DNA of 36,102 bases from NCBI GenBank assembly GCA_024636475.1, contig JAGXHA010000114.1:1-36102 (forward strand). Reading direction: 5' to 3'. The position numbers and the translations under genes are program-made. Position 1 is the first letter of the stretch. Each line of letters begins with the position of its first letter. The notes below the pieces were generated by a model. It was given only the letters and a program-made list of their open reading frames with translations. It ran no database searches and had not been told where the DNA came from. The stretch comes from Roseobacter sp. (GTDB taxonomy: Bacteria > Pseudomonadota > Alphaproteobacteria > Rhodobacterales > Rhodobacteraceae). Below are positions 7,183 through 15,561 of this stretch, one piece after another.

Positions 7183-10113
7183 GTGACAGGTGAAGACAGG
7201 GTTGTGGCCGTTCTAGGCCCGACCAACACGGGCAAGACCACATATGCTATTGAACGGATGTTGGCGCATCGGACAGGAATTATTGGCCTGCCGTTGCGTC
7301 TGCTTGCGCGCGAAGTCTATGACCGGATCGTGGCCTTGCGAGGTCCGTCCGTAGTGGCGCTGGTGACGGGGGAGGAACGGATCGTTCCGCCGCGCACCCA
7401 GTATTGGGTTTGCACTGTCGAGGCGATGCCCGAAGGCATGGGGGCCGATCTGGTTGCGGTCGATGAAATCCAGCTTTGCGCCGACCCCGAACGCGGGCAT
7501 ATTTTTACGGACCGCTTGTTGCGGGCACGCGGCCTGCACGAGACGCTGTTCATGGGGTCTGACACCATGCGCGGCACGATTGCGGCGCTGGTCCCAAAGG
7601 CCCAATTCCTTAAACGCGAGCGGATGTCCGAATTGACATACGTAGGTCCGAAAAAGATAAGTCGGATGCGTCCGCGAAGTGCAATTGTCGGGTTTTCGGT
7701 TGAAAATGTGTATGCGATAGCCGAGCTTATTCGGCGCACAAAAGGCGGGGCGGCTGTTGTGATGGGCGCGCTCAGCCCGCGCACGCGCAACGCACAGGTC
7801 GAGATGTATCAAAATGGCGAGGTCGATTATCTGGTGGCCACTGATGCCATCGGGATGGGCCTGAACCTTGATGTGGATCACGTTGCCTTTTCGGCGCTAA
7901 GCAAATTTGACGGCCGGCGGATGCGACCGCTCGCGCCAAATGAGTTGGCCCAAATTGCCGGACGGGCCGGGCGCGGCTTTAAAAGTGGGACGTTCGGCGT
8001 GACGGGTGACGCGCCGCCGCTGGATGATGCCGTGGCGCGTGCCATCATGGACCACCAGTTCACTCCACAAAAAAAAATCAATTGGCGGAATTCTGCGCTT
8101 CAGTTCGGATCAATCAGCCGGTTGGTTAACACGCTTGAGATGTCGCCGGACCACGAGCGGCTCTACAAGGCCCGAGAGGCAGACGACCTGCGTGTTTTGA
8201 AAACACTCGGAGAAGATGAAGAGATTTCAGCGCGTTGCACCGATGGACCATCCGTGCGGCTTTTATGGGATGTGTGCCGAATTCCCGACTTTCGCGGCAT
8301 CAGCAACGCAGAGCATGCCAGCCTGCTTGAGGCGATTTTCAACTACCTGCATGAACGTGGTTCTATCCCCGACGACTGGCTTGCGAGACAAATTCAGCGT
8401 ATTGATCGAACCGATGGGGACATTGATGCGTTATCTAAACGATTGGCATTTATTCGGACGTGGACTTATGTCACCCAACGCAAAGGGTGGACAAGCGACG
8501 AAAGCCATTGGCGACACGAGGCACGTGTCGTAGAAGACAGACTGTCGGACGCGCTGCACGAGCGTTTGACCCAGAGATTTGTAGATCGGCGCACATCCGT
8601 GCTTTTGCGCCGGCTAGGACAGAAGGAAGCGATGGTGGCCGAAGTAAACGAGACTGGTGAAGTAACCGTTGAAGGCGAATTTGTAGGCAAGCTGGACGGA
8701 TTCCGTTTCCGGCAGGATAAAGGTGCCGGTGCGGCAGAAGACAAAACAATCAAGACTGCGTCGCTTCAAGCTTTGACCCCTCAATTTCATCTGCGCGCGG
8801 ATCGCTTCTACAATGCGCCCGACACAGAGATTGATTTCACCGAGCAAGGTGGGTTGATGTGGGGCAGTTCTGCTGTTGGTAAACTGGTCTCCGGATCAGA
8901 CCCGCTAAAACCCGGCGTGGAGGTGTTTGTCGACGACGTCGCTGGCCCGGAGGTCACGCAAAAGGTACAGCGCCGCTTGCAGCATTTCATCGACCGGAAG
9001 ATTGCCGCGTTGTTTGAACCGCTCGTGGCGCTTGCCAAGGACGAGGCGCTGACAGGGCAGGCGCGTGGCTTTGCGTATCGGATGGTCGAGAATTTCGGTA
9101 TTTTGCCACGTGCAGAGATTGTGGACGAGGTTAAGGCGCTTGATCAAGACGCCCGTGGTGCATTGCGCAAACATGGTCTGCGGTTTGGTCAGTTCACCAT
9201 TTTCATGCAATTGCTTCTCAAGCCTGCGCCGACGCGGTTGCGTCTGGTGCTTTGGTCGTTGTCCAAAGGGCTGCAAGAGTTCCCGGAATCGCCGCCTCCC
9301 GGCTTGGTGACGATCCCTGTGGATACCAGCGCGCCGGAAGGTGCGGCGACCATGTCGGGCTACCGCAATGCAGGAACCCGTGCGATTCGCATCGATATGC
9401 TGGAGCGTCTGGCCGATATGTTGCGGTCTGAAGATTCCCGAGGGGGGTTTGAAGCCAAACCAGACATGCTGTCGATCACAGGCATGACCCTTGAACAGTT
9501 CGCCGCACTGATGGAAGGCCTTGGCTATAAGGCCGAAAAGCTGGAGCGGACAAAGGTCAAAGCTGTCGATACCGTTATGCCCAATGACGGTGCAGTGATG
9601 GCTGCAGATCCTGGTGCAGCGGACGATACGCCCGTTATGGATGTCGCGGCCGAGGAGCCCGCTGGCGGTATCGTCGCACAGCCAACGCCGGCGCAGGCGG
9701 ATGACATTGTCGCCGAAACAGCGGATATGCCAGATGACGGCATCGCCCCGATGATCGAGGAATTGGCGGAAACGCCCGAAGTGTCGGACCACATTCCTGA
9801 CAGCGTGGCCGAGGAAACACCCCAAGGCACCGCACCAGATGCCAAGATCGCGGGAGCCGAGCTGGAGGTGTACTATTCCTTCACATGGGGCCGTGCTCCG
9901 CGTGCGAACCAAGGTCCGCGTCGCGGCGCTGGTGATGGTGCCCGTCCGCAAGGCAAAGGCAAGCCCGCTGCCCGTGGAAAGAAGGGTGCGCCGCGCGGTG
10001 ACAAGGGGGGCAACAAGCCGCAAAACTTTAGTGCCCGTCCCGCCAAGGCTGAAAAACCGATCGATCCTGATAACCCCTTTGCAGCGGCCCTGATGGGTCT
10101 CAAGTCGAAGTAA
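7183..10113 (+). CDS. SUV3-like DExH-box RNA helicase
   Basis: A 976-residue superfamily 2 helicase resembling mitochondrial SUV3, which unwinds RNA for degradation. Motif I is GPTNTGKTT (12-20), motif II is DEIQ (94-97, in place of DEAD/DEAH), and motif VI is QIAGRAGRG (257-265). A conserved middle region follows, then a low-complexity tail: residues about 800-900 are Ala/Asp/Glu/Pro-rich, and about 905-960 is Gly/Arg/Lys-rich (GRAPRANQGPRRGAG and following), suiting nucleic-acid contact. It starts with GTG at 7183. The stop is directly followed by the GTG of the S4 gene (TAAGTG), so the two are co-transcribed. A role in RNA turnover is a family inference. Confidence 0.9.
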   Translation: MTGEDRVVAVLGPTNTGKTTYAIERMLAHRTGIIGLPLRLLAREVYDRIVALRGPSVVALVTGEERIVPPRTQYWVCTVEAMPEGMGADLVAVDEIQLCADPERGHIFTDRLLRARGLHETLFMGSDTMRGTIAALVPKAQFLKRERMSELTYVGPKKISRMRPRSAIVGFSVENVYAIAELIRRTKGGAAVVMGALSPRTRNAQVEMYQNGEVDYLVATDAIGMGLNLDVDHVAFSALSKFDGRRMRPLAPNELAQIAGRAGRGFKSGTFGVTGDAPPLDDAVARAIMDHQFTPQKKINWRNSALQFGSISRLVNTLEMSPDHERLYKAREADDLRVLKTLGEDEEISARCTDGPSVRLLWDVCRIPDFRGISNAEHASLLEAIFNYLHERGSIPDDWLARQIQRIDRTDGDIDALSKRLAFIRTWTYVTQRKGWTSDESHWRHEARVVEDRLSDALHERLTQRFVDRRTSVLLRRLGQKEAMVAEVNETGEVTVEGEFVGKLDGFRFRQDKGAGAAEDKTIKTASLQALTPQFHLRADRFYNAPDTEIDFTEQGGLMWGSSAVGKLVSGSDPLKPGVEVFVDDVAGPEVTQKVQRRLQHFIDRKIAALFEPLVALAKDEALTGQARGFAYRMVENFGILPRAEIVDEVKALDQDARGALRKHGLRFGQFTIFMQLLLKPAPTRLRLVLWSLSKGLQEFPESPPPGLVTIPVDTSAPEGAATMSGYRNAGTRAIRIDMLERLADMLRSEDSRGGFEAKPDMLSITGMTLEQFAALMEGLGYKAEKLERTKVKAVDTVMPNDGAVMAADPGAADDTPVMDVAAEEPAGGIVAQPTPAQADDIVAETADMPDDGIAPMIEELAETPEVSDHIPDSVAEETPQGTAPDAKIAGAELEVYYSFTWGRAPRANQGPRRGAGDGARPQGKGKPAARGKKGAPRGDKGGNKPQNFSARPAKAEKPIDPDNPFAAALMGLKSK

Positions 10114-10500
10114 GTGTCGGACGCAGCAGCAAAGCTGCGGCTGGACAAATGGATTTGGCATGCGCGGTTCTTTAAAACCCGGTCCCTTGCTGCTGCGCGC
10201 GTCACTGCGGGCGCAGTAAGGGTAAACGGTGAAATTGCGCAGAAACGCGCCACGATTATCGTGCCGGGGGATGTTCTGACCTTTGCGATGGGCGATGACA
10301 TTCGCGTGATCCAGATCGACGGGATCGGTATCCGGCGCGGCCCCGCCCCTGAAGCGCAGGCGCTTTATACCGATTTGTCCCCACCTGTGCCCAAGGCCGA
10401 GAAAAAACCACCTGAAAATCCAGCTTTTGAGGGAAAAGGTCGTCCCAGCAAGCGCGACCGCCGCGTGCTTGATCTTTCTCGGGCGCGCCATCTTGAATGA
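10114..10500 (+). CDS. S4-domain RNA-binding protein (Hsp15/HslR-like)
   Basis: A 128-residue protein with an N-terminal S4 RNA-binding domain (about residues 8-70: LRLDKWIWHARFFKTRSLAA, AGAVRVNGEIAQ, PGDVLTFAMGD). A basic C-terminal tail (GRPSKRDRRVLD) follows, as in Hsp15 and related ribosome-associated proteins. Hsp15 binds stalled 50S subunits carrying nascent chains; whether this protein does so is inference. It begins with GTG directly after the helicase stop codon and precedes fdxA by 51 bases. The pairing with an RNA helicase supports a role in RNA or ribosome metabolism. Confidence 0.88.
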   Translation: MSDAAAKLRLDKWIWHARFFKTRSLAAARVTAGAVRVNGEIAQKRATIIVPGDVLTFAMGDDIRVIQIDGIGIRRGPAPEAQALYTDLSPPVPKAEKKPPENPAFEGKGRPSKRDRRVLDLSRARHLE

Positions 10501-10551
10501 TGTGCTGCGCTGATTTAGCAATGCTCGAACGCCGCCATAAAAGATGATCCT

Positions 10552-10890
10552 ATGACCTATATCGTGAACGACAGCTGCATCTCTTGCAAATACACCGACT
10601 GCGTCGAAGTATGTCCGGTGGATTGCTTTTACGAAGGCGAGAACATGCTTGTCATTCATCCTGATGAATGCATCGATTGTGGCGTGTGCGAGCCTGAGTG
10701 CCCCGCGGATGCGATCCGCCCCGACACAGAACCGGACATGGAAAAATGGGTTGAATTCAACCGGAAGTATTCCGAACTGTGGCCCGTTATTATCACAAAG
10801 AAAGACCCCCTTCCTAACGCTGAAGAGCGTGACGGCGAAGAGGGAAAGCTTGAAAAGTATTTTTCGGAAGCACCCGGCGAGGGGGGCTAA
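10552..10890 (+). CDS. fdxA: Seven-iron ferredoxin FdxA
   Basis: A 112-residue bacterial ferredoxin of the 3Fe-4S/4Fe-4S type. The ligand pattern is complete: C9, C17 and C50 fit the 3Fe-4S cluster, and C21, C40, C43 and C46 fit the 4Fe-4S cluster. The extra C12 and C25 are usual in the family. The segment [19 protein letters not shown] is diagnostic. It transfers electrons at low potential in the cytosol; its partner is not evident here. The ATG follows a short spacer after the S4 gene. A weak dyad lies downstream at 10914-10941. Confidence 0.95.
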   Translation: MTYIVNDSCISCKYTDCVEVCPVDCFYEGENMLVIHPDECIDCGVCEPECPADAIRPDTEPDMEKWVEFNRKYSELWPVIITKKDPLPNAEERDGEEGKLEKYFSEAPGEGG

Positions 10891-10913
10891 GCGATTCGCA
10901 CAAACGGGTCAGA

Positions 10914-10941
10914 AACACCTCAATAACTTGATTTAGGTGTT
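10914..10941 (+). terminator. Possible weak terminator after fdxA
   Basis: AACACCT at 10914-10920 pairs with AGGTGTT at 10935-10941 across a 14-base loop. There is no clear T-run, so this could equally be a regulatory dyad in the region upstream of carD. Confidence 0.3.
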
Positions 10942-11102
10942 AACTAAGTAGGTGCTATGCGATAATTTAATCGAGAATGAAGCCGCTGCGGGTTTTAGCA
11001 GGGCTGTTTTTGTGGTATACGCCTGTCAAATGACTTTATCTGTACGCCACCTTTCAACCCTCCTGACGCGGTTGAACTTGAAATTCTAAAGTTATGAATC
11101 TT

Positions 11103-11176
11103 GGCTGCAGGCCCTTTTGGGCCGTGCAGCCTTTGTCTTTGCAAAAGGCAATCTACCCCTGCGGGCTGCGTCCCGC
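11103..11176 (+). promoter_or_regulatory. Structured leader of carD (two hairpins)
   Basis: A strong hairpin at 11103-11131 (GGCTGCA-GGCCC, TTTT loop, GGGCC-G-TGCAGCC) is followed by CTTTGTCTTT. A second hairpin at 11161-11176 (GGGCG-type stem GCGGG/CCCGC) ends just before the carD ribosome site at 11181-11186. The first could act as a partial terminator or RNA stabiliser and the second could affect ribosome access. The structure is seen directly; any regulatory role is inference. Confidence 0.45.
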
Positions 11177-11194
11177 GCTAAAGGAGCCATGTTT

Positions 11195-11710
11195 ATGAGC
11201 AAGTCGAAAAAGCTAGATTTCCGTCCCAACGAATTTGTCGTCTATCCTGCGCATGGCGTCGGCCAGATTCTGTCGGTCGAAGAACAGGAAGTCGCTGGCA
11301 TCAAGCTTGAACTGTTCGTTATCGCGTTTGTGAAAGACAAAATGACGTTGCGGGTGCCTACGCACAAAGCGATCGAGATCGGGATGCGTGCACTCAGCAG
11401 CCCCGATGTCATCACTCATGCGATGAAGACCCTCAAAGGCAAGGCCAAGGTCAAACGCGCCATGTGGTCGCGTCGTGCGCAGGAATACGAGCAAAAAATC
11501 AACTCGGGCGATCTGATCGCGATTGCCGAGGTCGTGCGCGATCTGCACCGCACCGATGATCAACGCGAGCAAAGCTATTCCGAGCGTCAGCTTTACGAAG
11601 CAGCCCTTGAACGGCTGACCCGCGAAGTGTCCGCCGTTGCCGGTGGTGACGAGTTGGGTGCCGCCAAGCAAATTGGCGACGTTTTGGAAAGCCGCGTCGC
11701 GGCTGCTTAA
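11195..11710 (+). CDS. carD: CarD-family transcription regulator
   Basis: A 171-residue CarD/CdnL-type protein. Its N-terminal Tudor-like RNA-polymerase-interacting domain (FRPNEFVVYPAHGVGQILSV ... MTLRVPTHKA) is followed by an all-helical DNA-contacting domain (about residues 75-160). Family members bind the RNA polymerase beta lobe and stabilise open promoter complexes, notably at rRNA promoters in alphaproteobacteria that lack the -7T. The ATG at 11195 is preferred over the ATG at 11189 because AAGGAG at 11181-11186 is then 8 bases away. The gene is monocistronic, with a strong terminator downstream and a structured leader upstream. Confidence 0.93.
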   Translation: MSKSKKLDFRPNEFVVYPAHGVGQILSVEEQEVAGIKLELFVIAFVKDKMTLRVPTHKAIEIGMRALSSPDVITHAMKTLKGKAKVKRAMWSRRAQEYEQKINSGDLIAIAEVVRDLHRTDDQREQSYSERQLYEAALERLTREVSAVAGGDELGAAKQIGDVLESRVAAA

Positions 11711-11732
11711 ACGGATCGGCGACCAATCATTC

Positions 11733-11766
11733 AGCCGCGGCGGGGGAGACCTTGCCGCGGCTTTTT
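11733..11766 (+). terminator. Rho-independent terminator of carD
   Basis: AGCCGCGGC (11733-11741) pairs perfectly with GCCGCGGCT (11754-11762), followed by TTTT. The downstream gene is on the opposite strand and ends at 11780, so this also separates convergent genes. Confidence 0.85.
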
Positions 11767-11779
11767 CATGCTTGCTGAT

Positions 11780-13708
11780 CTAGGCCTGTTTTTTATCTTC
11801 TTCATCGCTACGATTGAGGAAGGCGGTTTCAAGATCCTTTTGCAGCTCTTTGGCGCGCGTGACATAGGCCTTGTTTTCGCTAGGTGGAACGTCGGGGCGC
11901 CACAGGGTTGCCAACTCGCGGACCGATGCGCGGTCGTGGCTGTAGAACATCCGCTGCGCTTCTGCGGCCTCGTATTCTGACAGACCAAGGTTTTCCAGAA
12001 CATACCGCCCTGCACGCAGTGAACTGTCGAACATCTCGCGCACGATGTCATTTGCACCGACCTGATACTGACGGTACACATCCGTGCGGTCATGGGCGCG
12101 TGTGACAATGTGCAAATCGGGCCGTTCTTTGCGGGCATAGGCTATCAGTTGTAAAGCGGATTTCGGATCGTCCAGCGCCACGACCAGAACCTTGGCATCG
12201 CGCAGACCCGCTTTGCGCAAGATATCGGGGCGCGTTGGATCGCCCAGAAATGCCTTAAAGCCAAAACGGCGCATCACGGCGATGGTTTCGGGATTGTGAT
12301 CCAACACGACTGTGCGAAAGCCCGACGCCTGTACAAGCCGGTTCACGATCTGCCCAAAGCGACCCACACCGGCGATGATCACGGTACCCTGTTCGTCAAT
12401 CTCATCTGCAACGATGGGGCCGGCCTTGGTATCGAACCGTTTGCTGATCTGGTCGTATAAGATGAAAAGCAGTGGCGTGATCAGCATCGACAAGGCTACG
12501 ACCAGCAACAACGTCTCTGCCACATCATTGGGCATGACCCCCGTTGCAACGGAAAAGCTGACCAGCACAAACCCGAATTCACCCGCCTGTGCCAGCCCAA
12601 GTGCCAGCAACCATCTGTCGCGGCCACGCAGTTTGAACAAGGTTCCCAGTCCGAAAAGGATGATGCCTTTGACGATGATCACCAAAAGCGCCATGCTCAT
12701 AATGACCGCCGTGTTGGAGTAGAGCAGCTCGAAATTGATGCCTGCCCCAACGGTGATGAAGAACAAGCCCAGCAACAGGCCTTTGAACGGCTCAAGGTCG
12801 GTCTCCAGCTCGTGGCGGAACTCACTGCTGGCCAGAACGACCCCGGCAAGGAACGCGCCAAGGGCGGGGGAAAGACCCACAAGCATCATCAGAAATGAGA
12901 TACCAACCACGATCAACAGCGCTAATGCGGTGTACATCTCGCGCAAGTTGGCCGCGTGGATAAAGCGAAAGACGGGGCGCGTGAAAAACACACCTGTGAT
13001 GATGATGCCGGCAATCGCCCCGATGGTCACCAGCGTAATGCCCCAGCCGGGCAATCCTTGCACCAGCGAAATTGCGGCCTGCGCCACTTCTGCCCCTTGG
13101 CCGACGGCATCTCCCGCACCGTGATCGGCGTCTGCGACCCCATGTGCATCAGGGTTTACCGTGATAGCGCCATTGGGGAGCACCTCGGCCGCCATCTGGG
13201 TCACGAGAAGCGGCAAAAAGGCAAGTATCGGGATCACAGCAATATCCTGCGTCAGCAGAACAGAGAACACGGAGCGCCCCCCCGCGGTCTGCATCAACCC
13301 CTTCTCTGACAGTGTCTGCAAAACAATCGCCGTGGAGGACAGCGCGAGCGACAGACCAACCGCGATGGCCACACCAAGTGGTTGACCATAGGCCATGGCA
13401 ATGCCCATCAGCGCTGCCGCCGAGATCAAGATTTGCAGTCCGCCAAGCCCCAAAAGCCGGTGTCGCATATTCCACAATGCACGCGGTTCCAGCTCAAGCC
13501 CGATCAAAAAAAGCATCATCACAACGCCGAATTCGGCAAAGTGCTGCACATCCTTCGTCTCGGACCCGACCAGCCCCAGGGCGGGTCCGATGAGGATGCC
13601 CGCAGCGAGATAGCCCAGCACGGATCCAAGCCCAAGTCGCGAGGCAATCGGAACCGCGATGACCGCAGCCGCCAGATAGATCGTGGCCTGAAACAGGAAA
13701 CCTTCCAT
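11780..13708 (-). CDS. Kef-type K+/H+ antiporter (CPA2) with TrkA-N domain
   Basis: A 642-residue inner-membrane protein. About 12 membrane segments fill residues 5-420 (Na+/H+ exchanger fold, with the TQD motif at 153-155 and LGAFLAGVVLA at 283-293). A cytosolic RCK/TrkA-N domain follows from about 440, with the nucleotide fold GVGRFGQIV (447-455) and acid D470. Kef systems release K+ in exchange for H+ under electrophile or redox stress and are gated through this domain. A hydrophilic Asp/Gly/Ala-rich insertion at about 175-215 is not usual in KefB/KefC. No ancillary KefF/KefG gene is adjacent, so KefB or KefC cannot be chosen. Confidence 0.9.
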   Translation of the reverse strand: MEGFLFQATIYLAAAVIAVPIASRLGLGSVLGYLAAGILIGPALGLVGSETKDVQHFAEFGVVMMLFLIGLELEPRALWNMRHRLLGLGGLQILISAAALMGIAMAYGQPLGVAIAVGLSLALSSTAIVLQTLSEKGLMQTAGGRSVFSVLLTQDIAVIPILAFLPLLVTQMAAEVLPNGAITVNPDAHGVADADHGAGDAVGQGAEVAQAAISLVQGLPGWGITLVTIGAIAGIIITGVFFTRPVFRFIHAANLREMYTALALLIVVGISFLMMLVGLSPALGAFLAGVVLASSEFRHELETDLEPFKGLLLGLFFITVGAGINFELLYSNTAVIMSMALLVIIVKGIILFGLGTLFKLRGRDRWLLALGLAQAGEFGFVLVSFSVATGVMPNDVAETLLLVVALSMLITPLLFILYDQISKRFDTKAGPIVADEIDEQGTVIIAGVGRFGQIVNRLVQASGFRTVVLDHNPETIAVMRRFGFKAFLGDPTRPDILRKAGLRDAKVLVVALDDPKSALQLIAYARKERPDLHIVTRAHDRTDVYRQYQVGANDIVREMFDSSLRAGRYVLENLGLSEYEAAEAQRMFYSHDRASVRELATLWRPDVPPSENKAYVTRAKELQKDLETAFLNRSDEEDKKQA

Positions 13709-13757
13709 GGAGTATCTTCTTTCGTTTGGCCGGAAAAACTCCCGTCCTGGTTACTAG

Positions 13758-14216
13758 TTAAGTGGGCAGAGGCCCGTCATGCTTTATTTGGTCCATAACA
13801 ATCTGACTATGCACTTTTGCGACAGCGCCGTGGGGCAAAAGCACGTCATGAATCAACCGGTTCAGGCCTGATAGGTTCTCACAATAGACGCGCAGTAGAT
13901 AATCCGCATCCCCCGTCATTGTCCAAGCGCTGACGATTTCGGCACGGGTGGCCAGAAGCCGCGCAAAACTGGCGGAGTGTTCAGGCCCATGCGTGCCCAG
14001 ATGCACCTGGATAAAACCCTGCACGGCAAGACCCAGCCGGATGGGGTTCAACTTGGCGCGGTAGCCTTCAATATACCCTTCGGTCTCTAGCCGCTGGCGT
14101 CTGCGCCCCGCCTGCGAAGGCGACAGGTGTAATTGCTCGCCCAACTCTTGCGCGGTCAGATGTGCGTCCTTTTGCAAGGCCGAAAGTAAACGGCTATCGA
14201 TTTCATCCAGGGTCAT
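13758..14216 (-). CDS. Lrp/AsnC-family transcription regulator
   Basis: A 152-residue Lrp-type regulator. An N-terminal winged helix-turn-helix (residues about 1-50: LDEIDSRLLSALQKDAHLTAQELGEQLHLSPSQAGRRRQRLE) is followed by the RAM ligand-binding domain, with SAWTMTGDADYLLRVY as the conserved effector segment. The start at 14216 has a spaced GAGAG; an ATG at 14231 is the alternative. It is divergent from the 4-hydroxyphenylpyruvate dioxygenase gene and probably controls it in response to an aromatic amino acid or a breakdown product (inference from arrangement). Putative operator dyads lie between the genes. Confidence 0.9.
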   Translation of the reverse strand: MTLDEIDSRLLSALQKDAHLTAQELGEQLHLSPSQAGRRRQRLETEGYIEGYRAKLNPIRLGLAVQGFIQVHLGTHGPEHSASFARLLATRAEIVSAWTMTGDADYLLRVYCENLSGLNRLIHDVLLPHGAVAKVHSQIVMDQIKHDGPLPT

Positions 14217-14285
14217 GCGCGTTTCTCTCATAATTGACGCTCATACTGCGATATCTGCGCACATAAGGCCAGTCGATTGGGTAAT

Positions 14286-14295
14286 TTTGCGCAAA
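14286..14295. promoter_or_regulatory. Palindrome in the lrp-hppD intergenic region
   Basis: TTTGCGCAAA is a perfect 10-base palindrome about midway between the divergent lrp-type and hppD starts. AT-flanked dyads of this kind are plausible sites for Lrp-family proteins; binding here is inference. Confidence 0.35.
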
Positions 14296-14310
14296 CACTG
14301 CATGCCGTCG

Positions 14311-14343
14311 CCAGTATCTTGGGCAAAATCAACCTGATACTGG
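14311..14343 (+). promoter_or_regulatory. Inverted repeat covering the hppD ribosome site
   Basis: CCAGTATC (14311-14318) and GATACTGG (14336-14343) form a perfect 8-base inverted repeat with a 17-base spacer. The right arm overlaps GGAG (14342-14345), the ribosome site of hppD, whose ATG is at 14354. As DNA it could be an operator; as RNA it would hide the ribosome site. Confidence 0.45.
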
Positions 14344-14353
14344 AGTTTTCGCT

Positions 14354-15448
14354 ATGGGACCTTTCCCGCATGATGCCGCCAAATCCAAAATCACGGCAGA
14401 AAATCCTGCTGGCACCGATGGCTTTGAATTCGTCGAATTCGCCAGCGCTGATCCGCAAGAACTGCGCGATCTTTTTACCCGCATGGGCTATAGCCATGTC
14501 GCCAACCACAAAACCCAGGCGATTGAGCTGTGGCAGCAGGGCGACATTACTTATGTGCTGAACGCGCAGGCCAATAGTTTTGCAGCAGGGTTCGTGGCGG
14601 AGCATGGTCCCTGTGCCCCGTCGATGGGTTGGCGCGTCGTTGATGCGGCTCAGGCTTTGGCCTACGCGGTCTCGAAAGGCGCTGAGGAATACAAAGGTGC
14701 GGGTAAGGTTTTGGATGTGCCGGCGATCAAGGGGATCGGTGGTTCGCTGCTTTATTTTGTGGACCAGTACTATGACACCTCCCCCTATAACGAGGAATAT
14801 GACTGGATCGCACAGTCGAAGCCCAAAGGCGTCGGCTTTTACTATCTCGATCACCTGACCCACAATGTGTTCAAAGGAAATATGGACGTGTGGTTCAAGT
14901 TCTACAGTGATCTGTTCAATTTCCGCGAAATCCGGTTCTTTGATATCCAAGGTAAATTCACGGGCCTCACATCGCGCGCGCTGACCTCGCCTTGCGGGCG
15001 GATCCGCATTCCAATCAATGAAGATCGCGATGAAAAGGGCCAGATCGTGGCTTACCTCAAGAAATACAACGGCGAGGGGATTCAGCATATCGCCGTCGGT
15101 GCACGTGATATCTATGATGCAACGGATGAAATCGCCCAGAACGGCCTCAAGTTCATGCCGGGACCGCCCGATACCTACTACAAGCTAAGCAAAAGCCGTG
15201 TAACGGACCATCAAGAGCCGCTGGACAGGATGAGAAAGCATGGCATTCTTATCGATGGTGAAGGTGTCGTTGACGGTGGTGAAACCCGCATCCTGTTGCA
15301 AATATTTTCCAAGACAGTGATCGGACCGATCTTTTTCGAGTTCATCCAACGCAAAGGTGATGACGGTTTCGGCGAGGGCAACTTCAAAGCGCTGTTTGAA
15401 AGCATTGAACAAGAACAAATCGACAGCGGCGATCTGAAATCCGCATAA
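14354..15448 (+). CDS. hppD: 4-hydroxyphenylpyruvate dioxygenase
   Basis: A 364-residue non-heme iron enzyme that converts 4-hydroxyphenylpyruvate to homogentisate in tyrosine breakdown. The 2-His-1-Glu iron triad is visible: H167 in LDHLTHNV, H245 in GIQHIAVGA, and E329 in FFEFIQRKG. The C-terminal GEGNFKALFESIE is the family signature closing the active site. Length is normal for bacterial members. The ATG at 14354 has GGAG 8 bases upstream. It is divergent from an Lrp-type regulator and ends at a strong terminator. The other homogentisate pathway genes (hmgA, maiA, fah) are not in the window. Confidence 0.96.
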   Translation: MGPFPHDAAKSKITAENPAGTDGFEFVEFASADPQELRDLFTRMGYSHVANHKTQAIELWQQGDITYVLNAQANSFAAGFVAEHGPCAPSMGWRVVDAAQALAYAVSKGAEEYKGAGKVLDVPAIKGIGGSLLYFVDQYYDTSPYNEEYDWIAQSKPKGVGFYYLDHLTHNVFKGNMDVWFKFYSDLFNFREIRFFDIQGKFTGLTSRALTSPCGRIRIPINEDRDEKGQIVAYLKKYNGEGIQHIAVGARDIYDATDEIAQNGLKFMPGPPDTYYKLSKSRVTDHQEPLDRMRKHGILIDGEGVVDGGETRILLQIFSKTVIGPIFFEFIQRKGDDGFGEGNFKALFESIEQEQIDSGDLKSA

Positions 15449-15454
15449 ACACAA

Positions 15455-15484
15455 AAAACCCGCAGTCAGAAAACTGCGGGTTTT
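15455..15484 (+). terminator. Rho-independent terminator of hppD
   Basis: AAAACCCGCAGT (15455-15466), a CAGAAA loop, and ACTGCGGGTTTT (15473-15484) form a perfect 12-bp stem starting 6 bases after the stop codon. Its A- and T-tracts make it potentially active in both directions. Confidence 0.93.
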
Positions 15485-15500
15485 CGCTTCTCTGGCTTTG

Positions 15501-15550
15501 TAAATATCCCGGGGGAGGCGCCCTGAAAGGGCGGCGGGGGCTGGCCCCCA
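15501..15550. repeat. Dispersed intergenic repeat, copy 1
   Basis: A TAAATATCCCGGGGGAGG lead is followed by two hairpins: CGCCC/GGGCG with TGAAA loop (15519-15533) and GGGGG/CCCCC with CTGG loop (15536-15549). The same layout occurs inverted at 25221-25284. From memory, such elements are common between genes in Roseobacter-group genomes; their function is not established. Confidence 0.55.
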
Positions 15551-15561
15551 ACCCTGCTCAA

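Noticed and set aside
8905..10659. A 584-codon frame on the minus strand
   Set aside because: It lies opposite the SUV3-like helicase, S4 gene and fdxA, all of which have clear conserved motifs; the reverse frame is His/Arg/Cys-rich and shows no domain.
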